From positions 90,065-154,064 of the forward strand of contig JAHYJO010000001.1 in assembly GCA_019429125.1 (NCBI GenBank): DNA of 64,000 nt. The letters run 5' to 3'. Of this stretch, positions 17,054 through 25,336 are shown piece by piece (positions within the stretch are counted from its first letter, which is position 1; each line of letters begins with the position of its first letter). The stretch is from Nanobdellati archaeon (GTDB taxonomy: Archaea > EX4484-52 > GLR71). The position numbers and the translations under genes are program-made. A model generated the notes under the pieces. It did no database searches. It had not been told where the DNA came from and was given only the letters and a program-made list of their open reading frames with translations.

Positions 17054-17851
17054 ATGGCTGGTAACTTAAGCAGTTTTATTAATGAGCAGATAGTGTATCC
17101 TCTTTTGAATGATAATCCTTATTATACACTTGGTGAAACTGTTCTTTATGGGTTGGCATTTCTTTTTTTCGTGTGGTTGGCATCAAAGTTTTTTGAGAAG
17201 ATGAAGATTGATATTGGTCTTAAGTTTTTGGTCGGTTGGTCTGGGTGGATACTTATAATGGCTGGAACACGGGTTTTAAAAGATCAAGGTGTTCTTACCT
17301 CTCTTATTTTTATTACACCTTTTAATGATGTCTTTTTTGTATCTATTGCATTTTCATTGATGTTTATTCTTAAGATTTTAGAGAAAAAAGGTGTTGTTGA
17401 CTTTTATTCTGTTTGGATGCGCTTGCCTTATGTTTTGTTTATTCCAATATTATTCTATCTGTCTTATTCAAATATTATTGGAGGGTTCTATATATTTTTT
17501 ATATTTTCGGTGTTTATGAGTTTATTGTATTTGGTGCGCAAGAAGTTTTCATATATATTGTCTTTTGAAAATATGGTTGCGATGGCATCTCATATTCTTG
17601 ATGCATCTGCTACGTTTGTTGCTATGTCTTTTTTTGGTGCTTTTGAGAAACACATAGTGCCTAATATATTTATTGGTACATTTGGCCCTATTGCCATGTT
17701 TCCTTTAAAAATAATTGTTGTTGGGTTTGTGCTTTATTATATTGATAAAGAAGTTGATAATGATTATGAAAGGCGATTTTTTAAGTTGATGATATTTTCT
17801 TTAGGGCTTGGTCCAGGGCTTCGCGGACTGATACAAGTTATGGGGTACTAA
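17054..17851 (+). CDS. DUF63 family membrane protein
   Basis: The protein has about seven membrane helices and the signatures of archaeal DUF63: NPYYTLGETVLYGLAF near the N-terminus, GWSGWILIMAGTRVL near residue 80, and the conserved HILDASATFVAM block near residue 180. Function is unknown; the family is widespread in archaea. Start ATG 17054. A structured sequence with a terminator-like end follows directly. Confidence 0.87.
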   Translation: MAGNLSSFINEQIVYPLLNDNPYYTLGETVLYGLAFLFFVWLASKFFEKMKIDIGLKFLVGWSGWILIMAGTRVLKDQGVLTSLIFITPFNDVFFVSIAFSLMFILKILEKKGVVDFYSVWMRLPYVLFIPILFYLSYSNIIGGFYIFFIFSVFMSLLYLVRKKFSYILSFENMVAMASHILDASATFVAMSFFGAFEKHIVPNIFIGTFGPIAMFPLKIIVVGFVLYYIDKEVDNDYERRFFKLMIFSLGLGPGLRGLIQVMGY

Positions 17852-17855
17852 ATAC

Positions 17856-17994
17856 AGGCTTCAGAATTATGGAACTAAAGTTCCAAGCTTTTAAGTAAGC
17901 TGAAAAAGCCCGGGTATCTTTATGATACGACCTTAACAAAGGTTGACCATGTGAGCGCATTGACTTTCAGTCAACGCACATGTCTGTTTTTTTT
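17856..17994 (+). ncRNA. Candidate structured RNA of unknown family
   Basis: This 139-base stretch after the DUF63 gene folds by eye into successive hairpins: GGAAC/GTTCC (17871/17880), AGCTT/AAGCT (17886/17897), both possibly enclosed by GGCTTCAG/CTGA..AAGCC, then GTATC/GATAC (17914/17924), ACCTT/AAGGT (17930/17939), and a long stem CATGT..GCG..TTGAC/GTCAA..CGC..ACATG (17948-17982) followed by eight T. That T-run marks the + strand as the likely sense and looks like a terminator. I do not recognise SRP, RNase P, 5S or a riboswitch. It could be an independent small RNA, a 3' UTR structure, or a remnant of an IS200/IS605-type end, since the last hairpin resembles those. Confidence 0.5.
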
Positions 17995-18040
17995 GTATGT
18001 AATTAGAATATGATTTAATTCGTTAAAAATTAAAAAGTAA

Positions 18041-18113
18041 TGGGTCGAGCCAGATTTGAACTGGCGACCTTCGCCTTGTAAGGGCGACGTCATAGCCACT
18101 AGACTACCGACCC
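18041..18113 (-). tRNA. tRNA-Val (anticodon UAC)
   Basis: The minus strand reads GGGTCGG, a D-arm GTCTAGTGGCTATGAC, anticodon stem TCGCC/GGCGA with loop CTTACAA, variable AGGTC, T-stem GCCAG/CTGGC with TTCAAAT, acceptor 3' side and discriminator A. The loop gives anticodon TAC (valine). There is no intron, and CCA is not encoded. Confidence 0.95.
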
Positions 18114-18181
18114 AAAGTAGAAGTGCTAAGTATCTTTTTTTGCGACAACTTTATATGCTTTTATATTTTTGTGGGTAAATT

Positions 18182-18781
18182 ATGGTCATGCTTACTCTTG
18201 AACAAGGTGCAAAGCTTGTAAAATATGCAAGATTGTCGATAAAGGATTATCTGTCTGGCGGTGCGTTAGAAGTTAAAGATTTTTCGTTTGCGCGTGATAA
18301 ACAGGGTGTATTTGTGACTCTCTTGACATATCCCGAAAAGGAGCTTCGCGGGTGTATCGGGTTTCCTGAACCAGTTTTACCCCTATATGACTCTATATCT
18401 AAAGCGGCAGTATATGCTGCGGTTGATGATCCGCGATTTATTGAATTGTCTTTGGTTGAGTTGGATAAAGTTATTGTTGAAATATCTGTCCTTACGGTTC
18501 CTGAAAAGATAGTGTTGTCTGATACAAAAAGGTATGAGGATAAGATAACAATCGGTAAAGATGGGTTGATAATTCGGCGCGGGAATGTTTCAGGGCTTCT
18601 TCTGCCACAGGTGCCTGTTGAATTTGGCTGGGATAAGAAACAGTTTCTTGCGCAGACTTGTGTCAAGGCAGGGCTTCCTTCTGATTGTTATCTTTTGTCT
18701 GGTGTGGGTGTATACCGGTTTCAGGCGCAGATATTTTCTGAAGAGAGTCCTTATGGTGTTGTAGTTGAAAAAATACTTTGA
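18182..18781 (+). CDS. AMMECR1-domain protein (AmmeMemoRadiSam protein A)
   Basis: The 199-residue protein is a stand-alone AMMECR1 domain. The hallmark LRGCIGFPEP occurs near residue 58, followed by AAVYAAVDDPRF and the C-terminal KQFLAQTCVKAGLP block. AMMECR1 proteins occur with Memo-like dioxygenase-fold proteins and a radical SAM enzyme in a system of unknown chemistry; the radical SAM member is at 725-1723. The conserved cysteine in RGCIG is present. It is monocistronic, with TATA-like TTTATATTT just upstream of ATG 18182. Confidence 0.92.
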   Translation: MVMLTLEQGAKLVKYARLSIKDYLSGGALEVKDFSFARDKQGVFVTLLTYPEKELRGCIGFPEPVLPLYDSISKAAVYAAVDDPRFIELSLVELDKVIVEISVLTVPEKIVLSDTKRYEDKITIGKDGLIIRRGNVSGLLLPQVPVEFGWDKKQFLAQTCVKAGLPSDCYLLSGVGVYRFQAQIFSEESPYGVVVEKIL

Positions 18782-18784
18782 TTT

Positions 18785-19920
18785 TTATTGAATTAATACA
18801 TTATTATAGGGATAGTCATAATCACTTCCAGATATATTTATCTTGTTAATCTCATTCAGGTTGTTAAGTCCATTTATCTTTATTAGGCCATCTGATATGG
18901 TATATAGAAAATCACCAATGTATAATGATCTTTTTATCGAGTATTTTGAGCCATAATAATACCAGTTGTTATTGTCTATATTTTCATCTTCATCTGAGTG
19001 GGTGATTCTGTCTCTTAATTGTATGCCGTTATTTGTGTCAATGTTGAATACGTACGCGCCTTGCCATTTATATTCACCATAAGCCCAACTAGGTATTTCA
19101 TCTTTATATTGACTTTTGTCAATTTCAGCTAAAAGTATTGGTATTACAAGCAGGTTTTTTTCTTTGTCAAACAGGAATGCTTTAGGGTCTTGTAGTGCGT
19201 ATGAATCTGTGCCACGGTCACCTATTTCAAATTTAGATATCTCTATTGGGGTATCTATGTATGTCACGTCAAAAAGCGCAATTTTTACTCCTGTATACCA
19301 TGCAAAGTCGCCAGTTTTTGATGCTATTGCTTCTTTACCTATTCCGATTATATGATTTTTATCATATGGATGAAGATAGTCTGAGGATCCTGGTATCTTT
19401 AATTTTCCTGCGACTGTCGGTTTTGTTGGGTCTTTAAGGTCTATTACAAATAATGGGTCGACTTTTTTGAATGTGACCATGTATGCTGTGTCACCCATGA
19501 ACCTTGCTGAGTATATGCTTTCACCAGGTGCTAAATCTTCTACTTTTCCTATTATATTCATTTTTTCATCAAGGACATATAGGTTGTTTATTGTAGTGGG
19601 TAGGGTTGGTCTTGATTTTACTATCTGTGTCGGTGCTATTTTTTGTGCGATTGCTATTGTTGATTCAGTGTTCGTTTGAGTATCTGTTATTGATGATGTG
19701 GATGTCATTTCTTGTTGACTATTAGATACTACAGTTGCAGTATTTAGAATTGCTGGAACCATTGTTCTTGTCTGTGTTCTAATTCCCATACTCACATTAT
19801 TTACTCTAACAGTGGTTCCTATCCTGAAATATTCGTTGTGTTCATCTATCGAAAATTGGTTGAGTGGGGTACCAGGAACTTCTCCCGAATCTTCATAGTT
19901 TATATTTCCATCCTTTATTC
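18785..19920 (-). pseudogene. Beta-propeller secreted protein, N-terminal part lost
   Basis: The track ORF (18785-19795) starts at an internal GTG. The same frame continues upstream to the MITE boundary and reads GEVPGTPLNQFSIDEHNEYFRI, a conserved block from the middle of the Beta_propel (PF09826-like) family, then SIYSARFMGDTAYMVTFKK, VAGKLKIPGSSDYLHPYDK and a normal C-terminus. Full proteins have several hundred residues and a signal peptide before this point. Beyond the MITE there are only 69 bp and then tRNA-Leu, so the first half of the gene has been deleted. No promoter for the remnant is visible. Confidence 0.82.
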
Positions 19921-20088
19921 TGCACTGTTCAAAAAGGGAGTGATTTTAAATATTTTTTAAATATTGTTTGTTTATAAACTCTGGCAGAAAACCCTTTAAT
20001 ATATACATTTCACGCAGAATTAAAAAAGAAATGAAGGTATTTAATTAACTACATTTTGTTTGAAATCACTCAAAAAATGAACTGTGCC
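19921..20088 (+). mobile_element. 168-bp MITE, copy 2
   Basis: This copy has the same length and orientation as copy 1 and is highly similar to it, with first base T instead of G (TGCACTGTTCAAAAAGGGAG) and right end GAACTGTGCC. No matching 8-bp flanks exist (CTTTATTC to the left, GGTTTTGT to the right), unlike the other two copies. One flank was probably lost together with the 5' half of the beta-propeller gene. Confidence 0.88.
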
Positions 20089-20157
20089 GGTTTTGTTCGG
20101 GTGTTATCCCTAAAGAATTTGGTGATTTTTTGGTTTTTAATTATAAATAAAGGTTAA

Positions 20158-20283
20158 TGCAGGGGAGGGGATTCGAACCCCCGAACTCCTACGAGAGTGG
20201 ATCTTGAGTCCACCGCCTCTTGCCGAATGATACCCCTTAATACATTTAAGGTATGTTCTTTGACCAGGCTGGGCGACCCCTGC
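20158..20283 (-). tRNA. tRNA-Leu (anticodon CAA) with about 40-nt insertion in the D-arm
   Basis: On the minus strand the gene starts GCAGGGGTCGCCCAGCCTGG and ends with variable arm, TTCGAAT T-loop and CCCCTGCA. The anticodon stem-loop GTGGA-CTCAAGA-TCCAC gives CAA. Removing about 40 nt (20218-20257; AACATACC to GGCAAGA) restores a normal 86-nt class II tRNA with D-stem GCCC/GGGC. The insert contains its own hairpin (ACCTTAA/TTAAGGGGT). The exact splice points are ambiguous by a few bases and I find no canonical bulge-helix-bulge. There is no second insertion at the usual 37/38 site. Confidence 0.85.
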
Positions 20284-20285
20284 AT

Positions 20286-20975
20286 CTACAAATTTTCAAT
20301 CTCGGTCTTTAGTTTTGTAATCTCTGATTGTAAATTGTCAAGGTCTGCGTCAGTTGCTTGGATATTTATGGTTGACGGACTTGAAAATTCTTTTGGAGTT
20401 ACAAGATTGCTGTCAATGTTCTCTAGTTTTTCGTCAAATACATTTAACCGTGTTTCTATTTTTTCGACAGCTTCAGATTTAAGCTTTTCGGCTTTGTTTA
20501 GAAGAGAAATAGTTTCAAGCATCTTTTTCATCTCAATACGGGTGTTATGGATATCATCAGTAATCTCTACGTGCCTATCGATTTTTACAAAAAGTGCAGA
20601 ATTAGCTGCGGAGGTTGGTGCAGGAGCTCTTTGTGTCGGGACATTTGGTTTCTGTGTCTGTTCAATTGGTTGCTGAGGTCGTGGTTGTTGTGGTATCAGA
20701 TTTGATTGGGTTGGGTGAGTATGGTCCATATTCATGTTTTGTGCAAATGCTTGTGGTCTTGGTTGTGGGGGGATGTTTGATTGTGGTAATATAGACTTTG
20801 GCTGTATAGGTGGTATAGTTGTTTGTGCTCTTGGCATTTCTGGTTGTCTTTCCGGATTTTGCATATATTGTGCCTGTCCTGTTGATGTAAGTGGCTGATT
20901 TATAGGAGCATGACTGTGATCAAAATCTATTCCTATTGCCTTTTTTAGCCTTTCAATATTTTCGTTTGAAACCAT
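20286..20975 (-). CDS. Pro/Gln-rich linker plus coiled-coil protein
   Basis: The 229-residue protein has a short N-terminal helix, a low-complexity linker of about 95 residues rich in Pro and Gln (PQPRPQAF, PQQPRPQQP), and a C-terminal coiled coil of about 100 residues (FVKIDRHVEITDDIHNTRIE, then EKLKSEAVEKIETRLNVFDE). No membrane segment or enzyme motif is visible. A similar coiled-coil plus Gln/Pro-rich tail protein starts the pilus locus at 43240, so a scaffold role is possible, but this is only a resemblance in composition. GGTGA precedes ATG 20975. Its 3' end is two bases from the tRNA-Leu gene. Confidence 0.65.
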   Translation of the reverse strand: MVSNENIERLKKAIGIDFDHSHAPINQPLTSTGQAQYMQNPERQPEMPRAQTTIPPIQPKSILPQSNIPPQPRPQAFAQNMNMDHTHPTQSNLIPQQPRPQQPIEQTQKPNVPTQRAPAPTSAANSALFVKIDRHVEITDDIHNTRIEMKKMLETISLLNKAEKLKSEAVEKIETRLNVFDEKLENIDSNLVTPKEFSSPSTINIQATDADLDNLQSEITKLKTEIENL

Positions 20976-21089
20976 AAGTTCACCTTTTATTATCTTATTT
21001 ATGTTTTGCTTATATATATCTTTAATCTTTGTGCGGTTTTTATGTGCATCTGATTCAACTTATTAATATATCATTGAATAATTAATCAT

Positions 21090-23009
21090 ATGCCAGAATT
21101 GTCAAGTTTTGATTTTAAGATACTCGCTGAGGAGCTACAGTTTTTATCAGGGGGGAAGATACAGAAGATATATCATGAGGGTAAGCATCTTCATATGTCT
21201 ATCTTTGTCAAAAGCGGTGGGACTAACATGCTCATAACAGGAGATGGTAAGTTCTTTACGACACCGCATTCATTGAAACATAAGTTGCGACCGACTGGTT
21301 TTTGTATGTTTTTAAGGAAACGGCTTTCAGGGCAGTGGATTGATAGCATAAAGCAAATTGGTTTTGAACGTATAATTATTATTGAGACACAGGATTATAG
21401 GATATATCTTGAGCTTTTCAGGAATGGTAATACTATAATAACTGACAAAAATGATAAGATTGTGTCTGTCATGTCTGTGCAGATATGGAAAGACAGGGTG
21501 CTTAAGGCAAATGAGATATATAAGATGCCACCTGTGTCAATTGATATTTTGGGTTTAAATATTGATAGTTTTTCACTTGTATTGTCAAAGTCATCAAAGA
21601 ATATCATATCGTTTCTTGCGCGTGATATGAGTCTTGGGGGTAACTATGCAGAGGAAGTGCTTACTGATGCGAAAATGGACAAGGATTTGATTGCAAAAAA
21701 GTTAGATGCCACACAGACTAAAAAGATATTTAAGGCAATGTCTTCTCTTTTCAAAAGAAAAAAAGAACCTCGTCTTGTCCTTGAAAAAGAGAAGTATTTG
21801 GACATGTCATCTTTTTCTTTGGTTAAATATGTAAATTATGAAACTAAAATGTTTGACACTCTAAATGAGGTAGCAAGTGAGTTTTATGTGTCACAGATGG
21901 AACTTGAGGATGAGAAAGAGACTACAATAAAAACAGATAAGGTGATGGGGTCTCTTGAACACAGGTTAAAGACACAGGATGATGCTCTTTTGACTGTCAA
22001 CAAAAATATTGAGGATTCTACCCGAAAAGCTGAGATGATATATTCTAATTATAATGTACTGGATGAGATGATTAGGCAGGTAAATGAAGCATGCAGTCTG
22101 AAAGGCTGGGACTTTGTGCAGAAAACTATCAGGTCTGGCAAGATTGACAAGATAAAAAGTATCGATATGAAAAACAAGATAATGGTCGTTGATTTTGGCG
22201 AGAAACTGAATATATATCTTGAAAAGCCATTGAACTATAGCGCTGAAGTATATTACCAAAAAGCAAAAAGGTCAAAGCAGAAGATACCAGGCATTCAAAA
22301 ATCTATGGGTCTGACTAAAGACAAGATTGAAAAATCTGAAGTAGAGACGGTTAAAAAACATAAACCTAATGTTAAAAGAGTGCTGAAGAAGAAAGAATGG
22401 TTTGATAAGTTCCGGTCTTTTACGTCATCCACTGGTTTTCTTGTGCTCGGTGGGAAAGATGCGACTACAAATGAGATATTGGTCAAGAAACACACAGATG
22501 CAGAAGACATAATATTTCATGCAGACATTGCGGGGTCATCATTTGTCGTCATAAAATCCGACGGTAAAAAGGTTGATGATACTACAATTTCTGAGGCTGC
22601 GCAGTTTGCGGGGTCATATTCTAAGGCGTGGAAGATGAAGGCAGGGACGGTTGATGTATTCTGGGTTGCGCCTGAGCAGGTGTCTAAACAGGCACCTACT
22701 GGTGAATATATTCAGAAGGGGTCGTTTATGGTGCGTGGCAAGAAAAACTGGGGGAAACCCGAATTGCGCGTTGCATTTGCGTTGATTGGGGATGAGCTTG
22801 TATGTGCACCTGTCGTTACAGTATCATCAAAAACTAAGAAATATGTTGCTATTGCGCCTGGGTACAAAAAATCAAAAGAGTTGGCGAAAGAGATAAGGAC
22901 AAAACTATTTTTAGTCTGTTCAAAGGCTGAGCAGGAAATATTGAGAGAGATATCTGTTGATGATATACAGAAACATATACCTGCCGGAACTGGGGAAATA
23001 TTGAAATAG
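21090..23009 (+). CDS. NFACT protein (Rqc2/RqcH-like ribosome quality control factor)
   Basis: The N-terminal NFACT-N domain (SSFDFKILAEELQFLSGGKI, then HKLRPTGFCMFLRKRLSG) is followed by helical and coiled-coil regions and a C-terminal NFACT-R/DUF814 domain (LGGKDATTNEILVKKHTDAE, then IIFHADIAGSSFVVIK). At 639 residues it matches the archaeal NFACT length. Homologues bind 60S/50S subunits carrying stalled peptidyl-tRNA and, in bacteria and eukaryotes, add C-terminal tails. Start ATG 21090 has a TATA-like ATATATC upstream near 21015. It is followed after a few bases by a small unknown gene that seems to have its own promoter. Confidence 0.92.
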   Translation: MPELSSFDFKILAEELQFLSGGKIQKIYHEGKHLHMSIFVKSGGTNMLITGDGKFFTTPHSLKHKLRPTGFCMFLRKRLSGQWIDSIKQIGFERIIIIETQDYRIYLELFRNGNTIITDKNDKIVSVMSVQIWKDRVLKANEIYKMPPVSIDILGLNIDSFSLVLSKSSKNIISFLARDMSLGGNYAEEVLTDAKMDKDLIAKKLDATQTKKIFKAMSSLFKRKKEPRLVLEKEKYLDMSSFSLVKYVNYETKMFDTLNEVASEFYVSQMELEDEKETTIKTDKVMGSLEHRLKTQDDALLTVNKNIEDSTRKAEMIYSNYNVLDEMIRQVNEACSLKGWDFVQKTIRSGKIDKIKSIDMKNKIMVVDFGEKLNIYLEKPLNYSAEVYYQKAKRSKQKIPGIQKSMGLTKDKIEKSEVETVKKHKPNVKRVLKKKEWFDKFRSFTSSTGFLVLGGKDATTNEILVKKHTDAEDIIFHADIAGSSFVVIKSDGKKVDDTTISEAAQFAGSYSKAWKMKAGTVDVFWVAPEQVSKQAPTGEYIQKGSFMVRGKKNWGKPELRVAFALIGDELVCAPVVTVSSKTKKYVAIAPGYKKSKELAKEIRTKLFLVCSKAEQEILREISVDDIQKHIPAGTGEILK

Positions 23010-23068
23010 TCGGTTTGATAGGTATTTCAAAGGCTATTTATTTAAAGTTTTCATTCTATAGTGGTAGT

Positions 23069-23581
23069 ATGTCTTTGCTTGAAAACTATTATCTTTCAAA
23101 AGATGAAATTGTGATTAATGAGGTGAAAGGAGGTAGTAGTTATCATTTTTTATTTCCTGTATTGCCTGAATTTTTACCTTTTGAAGTTGCACTTTATGGT
23201 GCTTTAGACAGAAATCTCTATATTTCTGATGATGATTTTTATGTTGATCTTAATTCTGATGCGATTTTTGAGTTTTTTGGTAATGGTTTTCTGAAGAACC
23301 TATATCTTAAAAAGGATTGTGGTGTGATATTTTCATCATATAATTCTAATTGTTGTCTTTATAGTAAGAATAATTTTAATATGTCTGAAGAAAAATTTAA
23401 TCTGTTTTTTAGGGATATGCAACATATTGGTGAGGTGGTTATCGGTAAAGGGTCTGTATTTGAGACTAAGAATGTTTCTGATTATGGGACTGCGTGTATT
23501 TTGCGCGATTATTTGTGTCAGTTACATAATAAGGCAGTTAATCTTATTTTTGAGTCTTATCTTTCCCAAGACGTTCTTTGA
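23069..23581 (+). CDS. Hypothetical protein
   Basis: The track begins at 23015, but that region holds a TATA-like TTTATTTAAAG near 23037, and ATG 23069 (MSLLENYYLSKDEIVI) lies about 25-30 bp beyond it. I therefore start there; the product would be about 170 residues. It is aromatic-rich, mixed alpha/beta (SYHFLFPVLPEFLPFEVALY, EVVIGKGSVFETKNVSDYGT), without signal peptide or membrane helix. No family is recognised. Its 3' end overlaps the convergent deoxyhypusine synthase gene by 38 bp. Confidence 0.6.
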   Translation: MSLLENYYLSKDEIVINEVKGGSSYHFLFPVLPEFLPFEVALYGALDRNLYISDDDFYVDLNSDAIFEFFGNGFLKNLYLKKDCGVIFSSYNSNCCLYSKNNFNMSEEKFNLFFRDMQHIGEVVIGKGSVFETKNVSDYGTACILRDYLCQLHNKAVNLIFESYLSQDVL

Positions 23582-24506
23582 TTGCTGCGCTCAATAATGG
23601 TAGTGCTATTGTTGCATCACAGGTCACATTAACATATTTCGCTTTCTTGTCAAGTTTTCCCCAGGATATTCCTTCTCGTAGTTCTGCACCTGATGAACCG
23701 CCTGATTCTGGTCTGTCAGTTGTTATCTGGATTGCATATGATGCGGCTGTTGGTGCAAATTGAAGCGCTTGCTGGATATAATTTTTTGGTACACCTCCGC
23801 CTATGTATAATACACCGTTTGTCTCTGAAGTCCAGGTTATGTCTATCATGTCTTTTAGGTCATCAAATGCGGAAACGTCAATCTTATTGTCTTGCATGTA
23901 ACCCCATACTTGAAGACCTATACCTGAATCGCTTAGTGCGGGGCAGAAGATAGGAATTTTTTTGTCTGCGCAAACTTTCAGTATTGAATTTTCGTAAGGT
24001 ACTTCTTTTCCTAGGAGCCAAAGGAACTCTTTTATGTTCATTTTCTCTTTTGGCATCTTGGCGAATGTTTTTTTGCAGAATTTTTCAAGGCCTTCATAGA
24101 CTTCATCAGGCATGAATGCGTCATAGATTCTGTCTACTCGTATCTTGTTTAGTTCTTCGTCGCTTATCATGTGTGTGCCTTGATAATGATGGTATCCTAG
24201 AGCTTCTACAAGGTCATGGGTTAGGTTTGCGCCTGTCGTTACGATGACATCTACCCAACCGTCTTTTAGCATGTCTATGATTATCTGTTTCTGGCCACCG
24301 GGTACCATTGCACCTGCTAGACCCAAAAATACTGTGCATTTCTTGTTTTTTATCATAATTTCCATTATGTTTGCAGCTTTGGCTATTGTGCCTGCGCCCA
24401 TGACACCTGATTTATCCATCTGGTCTACAAGCTCGTTGCAGGTCATGTTTTTTTTTGTTTGTATCTGATGAACTTTCTCAAGGTCTTTGTGCATATTCTT
24501 GTGCAT
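23544..24506 (-). CDS. dys: Deoxyhypusine synthase
   Basis: This enzyme uses spermidine and NAD to modify the lysine of archaeal aIF5A, the first step to hypusine. The sequence has the family blocks VFLGLAGAMVPGGQKQII, VDVIVTTGANLTHDL, GGVPKNYIQQALQ, the catalytic-lysine motif EGISWGKL (Lys about 284), and DATIALPLL. I choose ATG 24506 over the track's TTG 24524 because GTGA lies five bases before it. The gene is monocistronic and overlaps the convergent hypothetical gene by 38 bp. No gene for aIF5A is in the window. Confidence 0.92.
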   Translation of the reverse strand: MHKNMHKDLEKVHQIQTKKNMTCNELVDQMDKSGVMGAGTIAKAANIMEIMIKNKKCTVFLGLAGAMVPGGQKQIIIDMLKDGWVDVIVTTGANLTHDLVEALGYHHYQGTHMISDEELNKIRVDRIYDAFMPDEVYEGLEKFCKKTFAKMPKEKMNIKEFLWLLGKEVPYENSILKVCADKKIPIFCPALSDSGIGLQVWGYMQDNKIDVSAFDDLKDMIDITWTSETNGVLYIGGGVPKNYIQQALQFAPTAASYAIQITTDRPESGGSSGAELREGISWGKLDKKAKYVNVTCDATIALPLLSAAIKERLGKDKTQK

Positions 24507-24591
24507 ATATATCACTTGAAACAATATCTATAAGTATTATAGATGTTCTATATGTATATAAATGTTAAAAATATTATAAAGGTAATATGTT

Positions 24592-25194
24592 ATGTCAATT
24601 CTTAATAATCTCAGCAAAAGGTATCGTGAACAGAAAAATCTTATAGATGAGGGTAAATCTAGAAATCCTGAATATGTCCTTAAAAATATTGAGGCTGTGC
24701 TTGAGAATGCAAGGTCTTTTCGAAATCTAAACAGGCCACAGGCGATAAAACTCTCAAATAAGGCGATAGATGATTGTGATGTGGCACTTGTGCTGTATAG
24801 GCAAAAAGACAATATTGATATGATATTTGAGATAAATGCTCTCAAAAGTGAGATACAGGCATTTTTGACTAATTTTTCTGTTGAGGAGATAGACCGGGCA
24901 CTGCATAAGTCTGATGGTGATAATTATCTTGATGAGGCACGGCAGAAGTTTATCCTTGCACAAAAGATGAAGAATATCAGACGTGTTGAGTCAATAACTT
25001 ATGCGCTTGGGTCTATTTCTCGGTATGATGATGCGCTTATTTTTTTCAAACAGGAAAGTATCCCACGCAAGGATATTGCTGAGGCTGAAAAAAACGGAGT
25101 TCTTGAATTCTTGCAATTGTTTACGGAGGATGAGATTGCCGATGCAAAAAAGCTTGTGCTTAAGAATAAGGATTCTGATTTGTCTGATTTTTAG
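24592..25194 (+). CDS. Helical hypothetical protein
   Basis: A 200-residue, almost wholly helical, charged protein (SILNNLSKRYREQKNLIDEG, then ARSFRNLNRPQAIKLSNKAI) that could form TPR-like hairpins or a coiled coil. There is no signal peptide, membrane helix or catalytic motif. It starts at ATG 24592 with a TATA-like element in the divergent gap shared with deoxyhypusine synthase. The first palindrome of the 33-bp array begins three bases after its stop codon. Family not recognised. Confidence 0.6.
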   Translation: MSILNNLSKRYREQKNLIDEGKSRNPEYVLKNIEAVLENARSFRNLNRPQAIKLSNKAIDDCDVALVLYRQKDNIDMIFEINALKSEIQAFLTNFSVEEIDRALHKSDGDNYLDEARQKFILAQKMKNIRRVESITYALGSISRYDDALIFFKQESIPRKDIAEAEKNGVLEFLQLFTEDEIADAKKLVLKNKDSDLSDF

Positions 25195-25197
25195 GGA

Positions 25198-25280
25198 TTA
25201 CGGGACTCCGTAAGGTTTTGTATTATTTTCTTACGGAAAAGCGTAAGGTTTTTGAATCAAAGTTTACGGAAAAGCGTAAA
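25198..25280. promoter_or_regulatory. Three palindromes at an exact 33-bp period
   Basis: Palindromes of 16 bp occur at 25198-25213 (TTACGGGACTCCGTAA), 25231-25246 (TTACGGAAAAGCGTAA) and 25264-25279 (TTACGGAAAAGCGTAA). The starts are exactly 33 bp apart, or about three helical turns, so all would face the same side of the DNA. A TATA-like TTTTTATATATATAG follows at about 25290, before the secreted-protein gene at 25337. This looks like a cooperative operator. Confidence 0.7.
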
Positions 25281-25336
25281 GTTTAGGATTTTTATATATA
25301 TAGATTGTGCATAAATAAATTATATTGGTAATTATT

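Noticed and set aside
20197-20676. 159-residue ORF on the + strand over tRNA-Leu and the coiled-coil gene
   Set aside because: It runs antisense through a tRNA gene and a better-supported minus-strand gene.
25198-25280. Regular short repeats that could be a small CRISPR array
   Set aside because: Only three 16-bp palindromes with 17-bp spacers, no cas genes nearby, and a promoter directly after them; an operator array fits better.
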